Source of the DNA: Bosea beijingensis
GTDB lineage: Bacteria > Pseudomonadota > Alphaproteobacteria > Rhizobiales > Beijerinckiaceae
Reading direction: 5' to 3'
DNA length: 64,000 bases
Assembly: GCF_030758975.1 (NCBI RefSeq)
Contig: NZ_CP132359.1
Location: 62,001 to 126,000 of the forward strand
Part shown: positions 1 through 7,879 of the stretch, piece after piece
Layout: each line of letters opens with the position of its first letter
How positions within the stretch are numbered: position 1 is the stretch's first letter
Notes under the pieces: generated by a model
Seen by the model: the letters and a program-made list of their open reading frames with translations, nothing else
Database searches by the model: none
What the model was told of the DNA's origin: nothing
Position numbers and translations under genes: made by a program

Positions 1-945
1 CGTCTTGTTGATCGAGGACGGGTCGATGTCGATATGGATCTTCTTCGAGCGCGGCGAGAAGCCGTCGATGCGGCCCGTGATGCGGTCGTCGAAGCGCGCA
101 CCGATATTGATCATGACGTCGCAGTCATGCATCGCGAGGTTCGCCTCGTAGGTGCCGTGCATGCCGAGCATGCCGAGCCACTGCTTGTCCGCGGCCGGGA
201 AGGCGCCGAGTCCCATCAGCGTCGAGGTGACCGGAAAGCCGGTCAGCCGCGCCAGTTCGCGCAGCAGCGCCGAGGCGTGCGGGCCGGAATTGATCACGCC
301 GCCGCCGGTATAGAAGACCGGCCGCTTGGCGCCGGCGATCAGTTCGACCGCGGCCTTGATCTTGTTCAGGTCGCCCTTGACCACCGGTCGGTAGGTCTTG
401 TGCTGGTTGTCGCGCGGCCGGGTATAGGAGCCGGAGGCGAACTGGATGTCCTTGGGGATGTCGATCACGACCGGGCCCGGGCGGCCGTTGGCAGCGACGT
501 AGAACGCCTCGTGCAGGATGCGCGGCAGGTCGTGGATGCTCTTCACCAGGTAGTTGTGCTTGGTGCAGGAGCGGGTGATGCCGACCGTGTCGCATTCCTG
601 GAAGGCGTCGGAGCCGATCAGATGCGTCGGGACCTGGCCGGTGATGACGACGAGCGGGATCGAGTCGAGCAGCGCGTCGGTCAGGCCGGTGACGGCGTTG
701 GTCGCGCCGGGGCCGGAGGTGACGAGCACGCAGCCGACCTTGCCGGCACCGGAACGGGCATAGCCCTCGGCGGCATGGACGGCGCCCTGCTCGTGGCGGA
801 CGAGGACATGCTTGACCTTGTCCTGCTGGAAGATGGCGTCGTAGATCGGCAGTACGGCGCCGCCCGGATACCCGAACAGGTGCTCGACACCCTGATCCTG
901 AAGCGCGCGGACGACCATTTCGGCTCCGGTCATCATCTCGCTCAT
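1..945 (-). CDS. ilvB: Acetolactate synthase large subunit (partial, N-terminal 315 residues)
   Basis: ThDP-dependent acetohydroxyacid synthase catalytic subunit, first common step of Leu/Ile/Val synthesis. The gene starts at an ATG at 945 and runs off the left edge, so about 315 of a usual ~590 residues are present. The start reads MSEMMTGAEMVVRALQDQGV followed by the FGYPGGAVLPIYD motif that includes the ThDP region. The visible C-terminal end holds the DVMINIGARFDDRITG segment of the central domain. The regulatory subunit ilvN would lie beyond the window. Upstream sits a peptide-coding attenuator (994-1105), so expression is probably tied to branched-chain aminoacyl-tRNA supply. The copy could equally be named ilvI. 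Confidence 0.95.
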   Translation of the reverse strand, partial: MSEMMTGAEMVVRALQDQGVEHLFGYPGGAVLPIYDAIFQQDKVKHVLVRHEQGAVHAAEGYARSGAGKVGCVLVTSGPGATNAVTGLTDALLDSIPLVVITGQVPTHLIGSDAFQECDTVGITRSCTKHNYLVKSIHDLPRILHEAFYVAANGRPGPVVIDIPKDIQFASGSYTRPRDNQHKTYRPVVKGDLNKIKAAVELIAGAKRPVFYTGGGVINSGPHASALLRELARLTGFPVTSTLMGLGAFPAADKQWLGMLGMHGTYEANLAMHDCDVMINIGARFDDRITGRIDGFSPRSKKIHIDIDPSSINKT

Positions 946-993
946 AACGCTCTCCTGCGGCTGGTCTTCTGGTCTGTCTGGAACGCGGGCAAT

Positions 994-1016
994 AAAAAAG
1001 GCCCTCGGAGGGGCCT
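994..1016 (-). terminator. Intrinsic terminator (attenuator hairpin) upstream of ilvB
   Basis: Read on the minus strand, AGGCCC-CTCCGA-GGGCCT forms a 6-bp GC-rich stem directly followed by a run of six T. It lies 49 nt before the ilvB start and after a short Leu/Ile/Val-rich leader reading frame, which is the arrangement of a transcription attenuator rather than of a normal gene-end terminator. There is no upstream gene on this strand that needs ending here, because miaA stops at 2738 and a plus-strand gene lies between. Confidence 0.8.
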
Positions 1017-1072
1017 GGGCGTGCGCTGGCGTCGGGGACGCCCGGTTCGAAAACCGGCCCCTACCAGCGCAC
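1009..1072 (-). promoter_or_regulatory. Mutually exclusive RNA pairings of the ilvB attenuator
   Basis: On the minus strand, GTGCGCTGG (1072-1064, the last three leader codons) is perfectly complementary to CCAGCGCAC (1029-1021). The two arms enclose a CCGGTT-TTCG-AACCGG hairpin (1057-1042). AGGGGCC (1062-1056) is perfectly complementary to GGCCCCT (1015-1009), which is the 5' arm of the terminator. A ribosome stalled on the Leu/Ile/Val codons would block the first pairing and free AGGGGCC to act as antiterminator. A ribosome reaching the stop codon would cover AGGGGCC and let the terminator form. The pairings are seen in the sequence; the mechanism is inferred from classical amino-acid operon attenuation. 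Confidence 0.7.
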
Positions 1073-1105
1073 CTCTACGAGAATAAGCTTGCGCATCGCG
1101 CACAT
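1061..1105 (-). CDS. Leader peptide of the ilvB attenuator
   Basis: A 14-codon frame reads MCAMRKLILVEVRW and stops with TAG. An alternative start at the second ATG (1096) gives an 11-residue peptide. Five consecutive or near-consecutive control codons (Leu, Ile, Leu, Val, then Glu, Val) match the three end products of the ilv pathway. An AAGGA Shine-Dalgarno-like sequence precedes it, two nt before the first ATG and eleven nt before the second, so the exact start is open. The frame ends just before the alternative hairpins. It is too short to have a function as a protein; its translation is the sensor. Confidence 0.75.
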   Translation of the reverse strand: MCAMRKLILVEVRW

Positions 1106-1270
1106 GATCCTTGACGAAAGTTGCCGAACGCTAACGGAGGGCGCGCAAACGGTCAAGCGTTAACATGGCTAAGGACCGGCATTCGCCGGGTCCGGAAAAT
1201 ACCATGCCTCAAGGGAACACTTTCTCAATCCGTCCGGGCTTAGCCTCTGCGCGCTCGAACCGGGACGGAT

Positions 1271-2734
1271 ATGTACTACGAGGTTCACACCGAGAATATC
1301 GCGGCCCGCGGCCATGCCCCGGAGATCGCGCGGATTCTGGACCGCTTCGCGCTTCATCGGCGGGGTGGCGAGCCCGTCAGCTATGAGAAGCTCGCCGCCG
1401 CGCTGCTGCCGGATTTCGGCGACGACCTGATGGTTCTCGAACCCACAGGCGATGGCGACTATCGCTGGCTGCATTTCGGCCGCGAGATCATCCGCTATTC
1501 CGGCGCCAGCCGCCTCGGCAAACGCCTCTCCGAGATGCGTGAGCGCGTCGCCCGCTTCTCGATCGACAGCTTCGACCAGACCCTGGCCGAGGATCGGCCA
1601 CTCTACACCGTGCATCGCTCGACCCAGACGGTGCGCGTCGCGCTCTGGGAGCGCCTCGTCTTGCCGACCACGACGCGGGACGGGCGCCGCTTCATCATCG
1701 CCTTCAGCCGCCCCCTGCAGTTCCGCGAGGACCTGCTCAATGCCGTGCTCGAAAGCTCGCCCAGCGGCATCGTCGCCTTGCGCGCCATTCGCGACGCGGC
1801 CGGTGCGATCGAGCAGGCCGTCGTCGTCACCGCCAACGGCCGCGCCTCCGAACTGAGCGGGTGCGCGGAGGCGGAGCTGCTCGACACCGATGGCCGCGAG
1901 AGCCTGCCCTTCCTGTCCGACCCTTCGGTCTGGCGCCGCTGCCTCTATGCCATCGACCTGCAGCGCGCCGACACGCTCGAAGTCTCCTTCACGCGCGAGG
2001 GCGCGACGACCTGGCTCAGGGTCGCGATCGCGCCGCTCGGCGACGGCCTCCTCCTGACGCTGACGGATATCACCGACCTGACCGTCGCCAACCAGACCTT
2101 GCAGATGCGCGCAGCGACGCTGGCGCTGGAGATCGGCCGCGAGCGGGCGACGCGCCGGGCCCTCTCCGAGGAGATCGGCCTGCGCGAGGAACGCGAGAAC
2201 GAACTGCGTCGCCTCGCCGAAACCGACCCGCTGACGGCGCTGCTCAACCGCCGCTCCTTCACCGACAAGGCCAATGCCGCCATCGCGGCGAGCGAGGCCG
2301 AGGGCACCGACCTCGCCCTCATCATCGTCGATCTTGACCATTTCAAGCAGGTCAACGACACCTATGGCCATCCGGCCGGTGACGCGGTGATCCGCGCCTT
2401 CGCCGATCTGCTGCTCGGCCAGTTCCGCAACGAGCGCAATCTTGTCGGCCGCTTCGGCGGCGAGGAATTCGGCATCCTGCTGCAAGGCAGCGACCTCGCC
2501 TCGGCTGCTGCAAGCGCACGCCAGATCCAGGAAGCCTTGCTCGCCCGCGCGATGCCCGTCTCCGAAACCCTGGCGCTCAAGGTGACCGCCAGCCTCGGCA
2601 TCGCCGCGCTTCATTCCGGCGAAGCGCTGGCATCGCTGACCGCCCGCGCCGACCAGGCGCTCTATCGTGCCAAGAACGAGGGCCGCAACCGCCTCGGCCT
2701 CGCCGACCCCACCCCCATCGCCGAGGCCGCCTGA
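1271..2734 (+). CDS. PAS-like / GGDEF diguanylate cyclase
   Basis: Predicted cytosolic enzyme making cyclic di-GMP from two GTP. The 487-residue protein has no evident membrane segment. The N-terminal ~150 residues resemble a PAS-type sensor, a second PAS-like region covers about 155-270, and an Arg/Glu-rich helical linker precedes the GGDEF domain (about 315-480) with active-site motif GRFGGEEFG. The usual inhibitory I-site (RxxD five residues before the motif) reads NERN, so product inhibition through that site is probably lost. Ligand of the sensor part is unknown. The gene sits between miaA and ilvB, which are often direct neighbours in related genomes, and it ends 3 nt from the convergent miaA stop. 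Start ATG chosen because GGGACGGAT precedes it. Confidence 0.9.
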   Translation: MYYEVHTENIAARGHAPEIARILDRFALHRRGGEPVSYEKLAAALLPDFGDDLMVLEPTGDGDYRWLHFGREIIRYSGASRLGKRLSEMRERVARFSIDSFDQTLAEDRPLYTVHRSTQTVRVALWERLVLPTTTRDGRRFIIAFSRPLQFREDLLNAVLESSPSGIVALRAIRDAAGAIEQAVVVTANGRASELSGCAEAELLDTDGRESLPFLSDPSVWRRCLYAIDLQRADTLEVSFTREGATTWLRVAIAPLGDGLLLTLTDITDLTVANQTLQMRAATLALEIGRERATRRALSEEIGLREERENELRRLAETDPLTALLNRRSFTDKANAAIAASEAEGTDLALIIVDLDHFKQVNDTYGHPAGDAVIRAFADLLLGQFRNERNLVGRFGGEEFGILLQGSDLASAAASARQIQEALLARAMPVSETLALKVTASLGIAALHSGEALASLTARADQALYRAKNEGRNRLGLADPTPIAEAA

Positions 2735-2737
2735 GCT

Positions 2738-3664
2738 TCAGCAGCCGAGGCGCCGGGCGGCCAGTTCAAGCGCAGCCTCGGGCGAGACCGCCTCCCAGCC
2801 TGCCATCTGGTGCCGGAACCACGTCACCTGCCGCTTGGCATAGGCGCGTGTATCCGCCTGGCCGCGCCGGATCGCCTCCTCCAGGGTGATCTCGCCGTCG
2901 AGATGGGCGATCAGGCCGGGTACGCCATGCGCGCGCATGATAGGCAGCAGCGGATCGAGCCCGCGCTGCTTCAGCCGCGCGACCTCGTCGAGCGCGCCCT
3001 CGCCCATCATCGCCTCGAAACGCCGGTCGATCCGCGCCTTCACCGCCTCGCGCTCGGGATGAACAAAGAGCCGCAGCGTCCGCACGCTGCCCAGAGGTCC
3101 CGGCTCGCGCTCGCCCTGAAAGCTCGCCAGCGACCGCCCCGTCGCGCGGAAGACCTCCAGCGCCCGCATGATTCGCATCCGGTCGCTCGGACGCAATCGC
3201 TCCGCCATGGCAGGGTCGCAAGCCGCAAGTTCGGCATGGAGAGCAGTCGTCTCGTGCCCCTCTGCATGGGCGCGGAAGGCAATCCGCACCGCCTCCGGCA
3301 CCGGCGGCATGGCGGAAAAACCTTCGGTGACGGCCTTGAAATAGAGCCCGGTGCCGCCGACCAGGATCGGCAGCGAGCCCGTAGCGCGCAACTCCGCCAG
3401 CAGTGACGTCACATCGGCGACATAGCGCATCGCCGAATAGTTCACGGCGCCGTCGACATGCCCGTAGAGGCGATGCGGCACCATCGCCTCCTCAGCCTCG
3501 CTCGGCCGGGCCGAGAGGACGCGGAGATCGGCATAGACCTGCATGGAATCGGCGTTGACGACGGTGCCACCGGTGCGGCGTGCGATCTCGATCGCCAGCG
3601 CGGACTTGCCGCTCGCGGTCGGACCTGCGATGAGCACCGCGCCGAATTCCCCTGCCGCCTTCAC
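2738..3664 (-). CDS. miaA: tRNA dimethylallyltransferase
   Basis: Transfers a dimethylallyl group to N6 of A37 in tRNAs that read UNN codons. The 308-residue product has the P-loop GPTASGKS near the N terminus, the NADSMQVY substrate motif, VGGTGLYF and a conserved C-terminal [13 protein letters not shown] segment. The start is taken as a GTG at 3664, preceded by GAGGAACCGG; a much longer upstream reading frame exists but is antisense to serB and has no MiaA homology. It diverges from serB with only 12 nt between start codons and converges with the GGDEF gene downstream. Confidence 0.95.
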   Translation of the reverse strand: MKAAGEFGAVLIAGPTASGKSALAIEIARRTGGTVVNADSMQVYADLRVLSARPSEAEEAMVPHRLYGHVDGAVNYSAMRYVADVTSLLAELRATGSLPILVGGTGLYFKAVTEGFSAMPPVPEAVRIAFRAHAEGHETTALHAELAACDPAMAERLRPSDRMRIMRALEVFRATGRSLASFQGEREPGPLGSVRTLRLFVHPEREAVKARIDRRFEAMMGEGALDEVARLKQRGLDPLLPIMRAHGVPGLIAHLDGEITLEEAIRRGQADTRAYAKRQVTWFRHQMAGWEAVSPEAALELAARRLGC

Positions 3665-3676
3665 CCGGTTCCTCGC

Positions 3677-4564
3677 ATGCTCGTCGCCACACTCGTATCC
3701 GCCCACGGCCAGGCGCTCGTCGACGACGCCCTGCTCGCCCGCCTTGCCCGCACTGTGCCCGGCATCACCGGCACGGCGGTGCTCGACGGCGCGACCGCCG
3801 CCGACCTCTTCGCGGAAGCAGCCGACGCGCGCAAGCTCGAAGCCGATATCCGGGCCGCTCTGGAAGGCGCCGCGATCGATGTCATCGTCCAGCCGGCAGC
3901 GACGCGCCGCAAGGCACTGTTCCTCGCCGACATGGATTCGACCATGATCGGCCAGGAATGCATCGACGAGCTCGCCGCATTCGTCGGCTTGAAGGAACAT
4001 GTCGCGGCGATCACCGAACGGGCGATGCGCGGCGAAATCGATTTCGAGCCGGCTTTGCGCGAGCGCGTCGCCCTCCTCAAGGGCGTATCGCTTTCCGTCG
4101 TTGGCGAGATCATTCGCAACCGCATCACGCTGACGCCGGGTGGGCGCGAACTCGTCCAGACCATGCGCGCCAATGGTGGCTACACCGCCCTCGTCTCGGG
4201 TGGCTTCACCGTCTTCACCGGTCCGATCGGCCAGACCATCGGTTTCGACGAGCACCGCTCCAACACGCTGCTGGCGAACGATGGCATCCTGAACGGCACG
4301 GTCGCCGATCCCATCCTCGGCAAGCAGGCCAAGCTCGATGCGCTCGTCGAATTGCGCGCCCGCTTCAAACTCACGCCCGAGCAGACCATGGCCGTCGGCG
4401 ACGGCGCCAACGACCTCGCCATGCTCGGCGAGGCGGGACTGGGCGCGGCCTTCCGCGCCAAGCCGGCGGTCGCGGCTACTGCCGACGCCCGGCTCGACCA
4501 TGCCGATCTCACGGCGCTGCTTTACGCCCAGGGCTACATGGGCAGCGAGATCGTCCGCAGTTGA
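3677..4564 (+). CDS. serB: Phosphoserine phosphatase
   Basis: Last step of L-serine synthesis, a HAD-superfamily phosphatase. The 295-residue protein carries the nucleophile motif DMDST (DxDxT), VSGGFTVF for phosphate binding, and the magnesium motif [11 protein letters not shown]. The first ~85 residues form the variable N-terminal domain common in alphaproteobacterial SerB. The start ATG lies 12 nt from the miaA start and has no visible Shine-Dalgarno sequence, so it may be leaderless or nearly so. Its stop is followed directly by the convergent stop of a cupin gene. Confidence 0.95.
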   Translation: MLVATLVSAHGQALVDDALLARLARTVPGITGTAVLDGATAADLFAEAADARKLEADIRAALEGAAIDVIVQPAATRRKALFLADMDSTMIGQECIDELAAFVGLKEHVAAITERAMRGEIDFEPALRERVALLKGVSLSVVGEIIRNRITLTPGGRELVQTMRANGGYTALVSGGFTVFTGPIGQTIGFDEHRSNTLLANDGILNGTVADPILGKQAKLDALVELRARFKLTPEQTMAVGDGANDLAMLGEAGLGAAFRAKPAVAATADARLDHADLTALLYAQGYMGSEIVRS

Positions 4565-4906
4565 TCAGTCGACGATGAAGAGCTTCGCGCCGGTCTTGGT
4601 CGCGGAGCGATGCGCCTCGGCATTGTCGGCTACCTGATAGCTCATGCCGGCGCGGAGCGGCAGCACGCGCCCGTCAGCGAGCGTGGTTTCCATCTCGCCT
4701 TCGAGGCACAGGATGATGTGCCCCTTCGAGCACCAGTGGTCGGCGACATAGCCCGGCGAGTACTCGACCATCCGTACCCGGATACGGTTGTCCTCGGGGC
4801 CGAAATACTGGACGCGCCAGGTCGCTTCACCGCTATCGCCCGCATGGCGCTCCACCGGGATGGTCGCCCAGTCGGTGGTGACGAAGGGAATGTCGCTGAT
4901 CTTCAT
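4565..4906 (-). CDS. DHCW-motif cupin-fold protein
   Basis: A 113-residue single-domain cupin of the family named for a conserved D-H-x-C motif, seen here as VADHWCSKGHI, followed by LCLEGEMET, the second cupin strand set. Such proteins are small beta barrels, probably metal-binding; the substrate is unknown. The start ATG at 4906 is chosen over an upstream in-frame ATG because AGGAGAGACCGAG gives a good Shine-Dalgarno site at proper distance. It is convergent with serB with abutting stop codons and lies downstream of the degP terminator. Confidence 0.85.
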   Translation of the reverse strand: MKISDIPFVTTDWATIPVERHAGDSGEATWRVQYFGPEDNRIRVRMVEYSPGYVADHWCSKGHIILCLEGEMETTLADGRVLPLRAGMSYQVADNAEAHRSATKTGAKLFIVD

Positions 4907-5001
4907 CTCGGTCTCTCCTGGCGCTGTAGCCAAGCTCTAGCTGCGTTTTGCCAGTCCGCGCCAGCGGGCGCGCCTCGCTGCCGCTCTGCGGACAGGGCAT
5001 G

Positions 5002-5028
5002 AAAAAGGGCGGCCCGATCGGGCCGCCC
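5002..5028 (-). terminator. Rho-independent terminator of the hflK-hflC-DUF2065-degP run
   Basis: A perfect 22-bp palindrome at 5007-5028 (11-bp stem built from GGGCGGCCCGA and its complement) is followed on the minus strand by five T. It lies 28 nt after the degP stop. Confidence 0.9.
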
Positions 5029-5055
5029 TCTCGCATTCTGCCGATGCAACCGGTC

Positions 5056-6573
5056 TCAGTTCATCGAGACGGCGACGAAGCGGACTTCGCCCTGGCCGTT
5101 CGAGACGAGCAGGAGGGCGGATTTCTTGCCCTCCTTCTTCAGCGCGTCGAGCCGCTTGGTCACGTCCTGCGGCGCGTTGACCGGCTCCTGGCCGACCTCG
5201 ACGATCAGCTCGCCGACGAGGATGCGCTTGTCCGCGGCGTTCGAATTGGCCTCGACCTTGGTGATGACGACGCCCTTGAGCCCGTCCTTGATCGAATAGC
5301 GCTTCCGGAGCTCGTCCGTCTGCGGCGAGAACTCCAGGCCGAGCGCGCTCGTCACCGCGGGCTTGGCCGGCTCTGCCGCCGGCTTGTTCGCCGAGGCCGA
5401 CTGGACCTTCTCGCCATCCTCGAGGCGGCCGAGCTTGACCGTCTTGGTCTCTTCCTTGCCCTTGCGGATCACCAGGATCGGCACGTCCTTGCCGACCGGC
5501 GTCGCCGCGACGATGCGCGGCAGGTCGCGCGAATCCTTCACGTCCTTGCCGTCGAACTTGACGATCACGTCGCCGGTCTCGAGGCCGGCCGGCTTGGCCG
5601 GGCCCTTCTCGTCGATGCCCGCGACCAGCGCGCCGCGCGCCGTGCCGAGGCCGAGCGCCTCGGCGGTGGCGTCGTCGACGGTCTGGATGCGCACGCCGAG
5701 CCAGCCGCGCCGGGTCTCGCCGAACTCCTTGAGCTGGTCGACGACATTGGTCGCCAGTGTCGAAGGCACGGCGAAGCCGATGCCGACCGAGCCGCCCGTC
5801 GGCGACAGGATCGCCGTGTTGATGCCGATGACCTCGCCGGCCATGTTGAACAGCGGGCCGCCCGAGTTGCCCTTGTTGATGGCCGCGTCGGTCTGGATAT
5901 AGGTGTCGTACGGGCCCTGGCTGATGTCGCGGTTGCGGGCCGAGACGATGCCCGAGGAGACCGAGCCGCCCAACCCGAACGGATTTCCGATCGCCATCAC
6001 GGGATCGCCGATCCGCATCTTGTCGGAATCGCCGAACTTGACCGCCGGCAGCGGCTTGTCGTGCTTCACGCGCAGCACGGCGAGGTCGACCTTGCTGTCC
6101 TTGCCGATGACCTCGGCCTTGAGACGCAGGCCGTCATTGAAGATCACGGTGATCTCGTTGGCGTCGCCGATGACGTGGTTGTTGGTGACCACGATGCCGG
6201 AGGGATCGACCACGAAGCCGGATCCGGCCGATTGCGAGCGGCGCTGCTGCGGTGCCTGGCGCTCGCCCTGCTGGTTGCGGCGGTTGAAGAATTCCTCGAA
6301 CAGGTCGCCGAAGGGTGTGTCGGGGCCGAGCTGCGGCAATTGCGGCAGGTTGCGGCCCTTCTGATCGTTTGTGGTGACAGCCGCGATGTTGACCACCGCC
6401 GGCATCACCTTCTCGACGAGATCGGCAAGCGAGGTCTGCCCCTGAAGGAGCGGCGTGTTGGCCTGTGCATGCCCCGGCGCCAGCACCGGCGAGGCCAGCA
6501 GCGCGAGCCCGGCGACGCCGGCAGCGAGAGCGATGCGGACAGGCCTGGCTGCGGAAAGGGTGTTCGATGCCAT
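5056..6573 (-). CDS. degP: Do-family periplasmic serine endoprotease (DegP/HtrA)
   Basis: Periplasmic protease and chaperone that removes misfolded envelope proteins. The 505-residue product begins with a signal peptide (hydrophobic stretch 14-30, likely cleaved near HAQA-NT around residue 38). The trypsin-like domain shows the triad His133 (TNNHVI), Asp163 (VDLAVL) and Ser237 (GNSGGPLF). Two PDZ domains follow, roughly 280-370 and 405-500. A Gln/Arg-rich stretch (about 95-115) matches the LA-loop region. The ATG at 6573, preceded by GAGGATCCCT, is the start; longer in-frame extension upstream has no signal peptide. It is the last gene of the hflKC run and ends at a strong terminator. Confidence 0.95.
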   Translation of the reverse strand: MASNTLSAARPVRIALAAGVAGLALLASPVLAPGHAQANTPLLQGQTSLADLVEKVMPAVVNIAAVTTNDQKGRNLPQLPQLGPDTPFGDLFEEFFNRRNQQGERQAPQQRRSQSAGSGFVVDPSGIVVTNNHVIGDANEITVIFNDGLRLKAEVIGKDSKVDLAVLRVKHDKPLPAVKFGDSDKMRIGDPVMAIGNPFGLGGSVSSGIVSARNRDISQGPYDTYIQTDAAINKGNSGGPLFNMAGEVIGINTAILSPTGGSVGIGFAVPSTLATNVVDQLKEFGETRRGWLGVRIQTVDDATAEALGLGTARGALVAGIDEKGPAKPAGLETGDVIVKFDGKDVKDSRDLPRIVAATPVGKDVPILVIRKGKEETKTVKLGRLEDGEKVQSASANKPAAEPAKPAVTSALGLEFSPQTDELRKRYSIKDGLKGVVITKVEANSNAADKRILVGELIVEVGQEPVNAPQDVTKRLDALKKEGKKSALLLVSNGQGEVRFVAVSMN

Positions 6574-6733
6574 AGGGATCCTCGTGTTCGGAAGAATGCG
6601 GGCCGATCGATGCAGGCAGGCGCGCCCGGTGCCGCGAGGCAGACGGACGCGCCCGATGATTGAACTCCGAAATGCGGCGGAAGGGCGACGCACGATCATG
6701 TCATCGAACACGATCGCGTGGCCGCCCCCGCTC

Positions 6734-6925
6734 TTACCAGATGCCGCGCGCGAGCCAGACCAGGAGCACGCCCAACACCGCCGAGCCGATGCCGATGAGC
6801 CGCATCCGGTCCACCGGCGTTTCGGCCGCGCTACGCAGGGCATCCTTTGCCAGATGCGGGATCGCGGCGAAGAGAATGCCCTCGATGGCGAAGACCAGGC
6901 CGAGCGCCGCGACGAAATCTAGCAT
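6734..6925 (-). CDS. DUF2065 small membrane protein
   Basis: A 63-residue protein with two hydrophobic segments (about 3-22 and 44-62) joined by a polar loop containing ETPVDRMRLIG, typical of the DUF2065/YjeT family. The function of the family is not known. It is encoded 18 nt downstream of hflC, and this hflK-hflC-DUF2065-degP order is common in alphaproteobacteria, which suggests a role near the HflKC membrane complex (inference). The 160 nt between it and degP may hold a degP promoter. Confidence 0.85.
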   Translation of the reverse strand: MLDFVAALGLVFAIEGILFAAIPHLAKDALRSAAETPVDRMRLIGIGSAVLGVLLVWLARGIW

Positions 6926-6943
6926 TCGCGTCGCCCGCCTTGA

Positions 6944-7879
6944 TCAGGGCCGTGCCGGCGCAGGCTGGGCAGGCGTCGCCGAAGCGCCCGCCTGACCGTC
7001 CTGACGCTGCGCGTTGGAGCCGTTGAAGAAACGGAAGAACGGCGAATCCGGCGTCAGCACCATCCGCGTATCCCCCGGCTTGATGCTGGCCTCATAGGCC
7101 TGCATCGAGCGATAGAAGGAGAAGAACTCCGGGTCCTTGCCGAAGGCCTCGGCGAAGACCTTGTTGCGCTCCGCCTCGCCCGCACCGCGGATCTCGTCGG
7201 ATTGCTGCTGCGCCTCCGCCACGATCACGGTCGAGTCCCTGTCGGCTCTGGCCTTGATCTCCTGCGACTGCTGGCCACCGAGGGCGCGCGCTTCCGCCGC
7301 CTCGCGCTGGCGTTCCGTCTGCATGCGCTGGAACACCGCCGCCGAGTTCGCCGCCGGCAGGTCGACGCGCCGCAGCCGGACGTCGACGACCGACATGCCG
7401 AAACGGGCGGCCTCGCGGTTCACGTCGTCGCGGATGCGGTTCATCAGCCGCGTGCGCTCGGTGCGCACCATCGCCGTGAAGCTCGCTTCCGCCAGCACGG
7501 AGCGGACATTGCCGTTCACGATCGAGGCGAGCTGCGAGTTGGCGCGCGGGATGTTGTTGACCGCCTGGTAGAAACGCAGCGGATCGGAGATCCGGTAGCG
7601 GGTGAAGGCGTCGACGACGAGACGCTTCTGGTCCGAGGCGATGATTTCCTGGGCCGGGAGGTCGAGGTCGAGGATGCGGTTGTCGAGCAGGGTGACCTGT
7701 TCGAACGGAGCCGGGAGCTTGAAGTACAGGCCGGGCGCCGTGACGACGCTGCGGATCGCGCCGAGGCGCAGGACGAGCGCCGACTGCGTCTGCGAGACCA
7801 CGAAGGTCGAGGCATAGAGCACGACGGCGACGACGACGACGGCGAAGAAGAGCACGCCGCGCAACACGGGGGAGTTCAT
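6944..7879 (-). CDS. hflC: HflC, SPFH-family modulator of FtsH
   Basis: Inner-membrane SPFH/prohibitin-like protein that together with HflK forms a large periplasmic cage around the FtsH protease. The 311-residue product has an N-terminal membrane anchor (about 6-26), the SPFH domain with QTQSALVLRLGAIRSVV, and a long charged helix (ERQREAAEARALGGQQSQEIKARADRD) before an extended Pro/Ala-rich tail. Its start codon overlaps the hflK stop (ATGA, 7876-7879), indicating translational coupling. Confidence 0.96.
   Translation of the reverse strand: MNSPVLRGVLFFAVVVVAVVLYASTFVVSQTQSALVLRLGAIRSVVTAPGLYFKLPAPFEQVTLLDNRILDLDLPAQEIIASDQKRLVVDAFTRYRISDPLRFYQAVNNIPRANSQLASIVNGNVRSVLAEASFTAMVRTERTRLMNRIRDDVNREAARFGMSVVDVRLRRVDLPAANSAAVFQRMQTERQREAAEARALGGQQSQEIKARADRDSTVIVAEAQQQSDEIRGAGEAERNKVFAEAFGKDPEFFSFYRSMQAYEASIKPGDTRMVLTPDSPFFRFFNGSNAQRQDGQAGASATPAQPAPARP

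Noticed and set aside
1155..1176. CtrA-like site near the GGDEF start (TTAACATGGCTAAG)
   Set aside because: The second half is TAAG rather than TTAA and the match is no better than chance.
3665..4501. In-frame upstream extension of miaA giving a 587-residue protein
   Set aside because: The extra part is antisense to serB, has no family similarity and comes from the lack of stops in GC-rich DNA.
4948..6663. 571-codon open frame opposite degP
   Set aside because: Antisense of a protein with complete catalytic triad and PDZ domains; no homology in the shadow frame.
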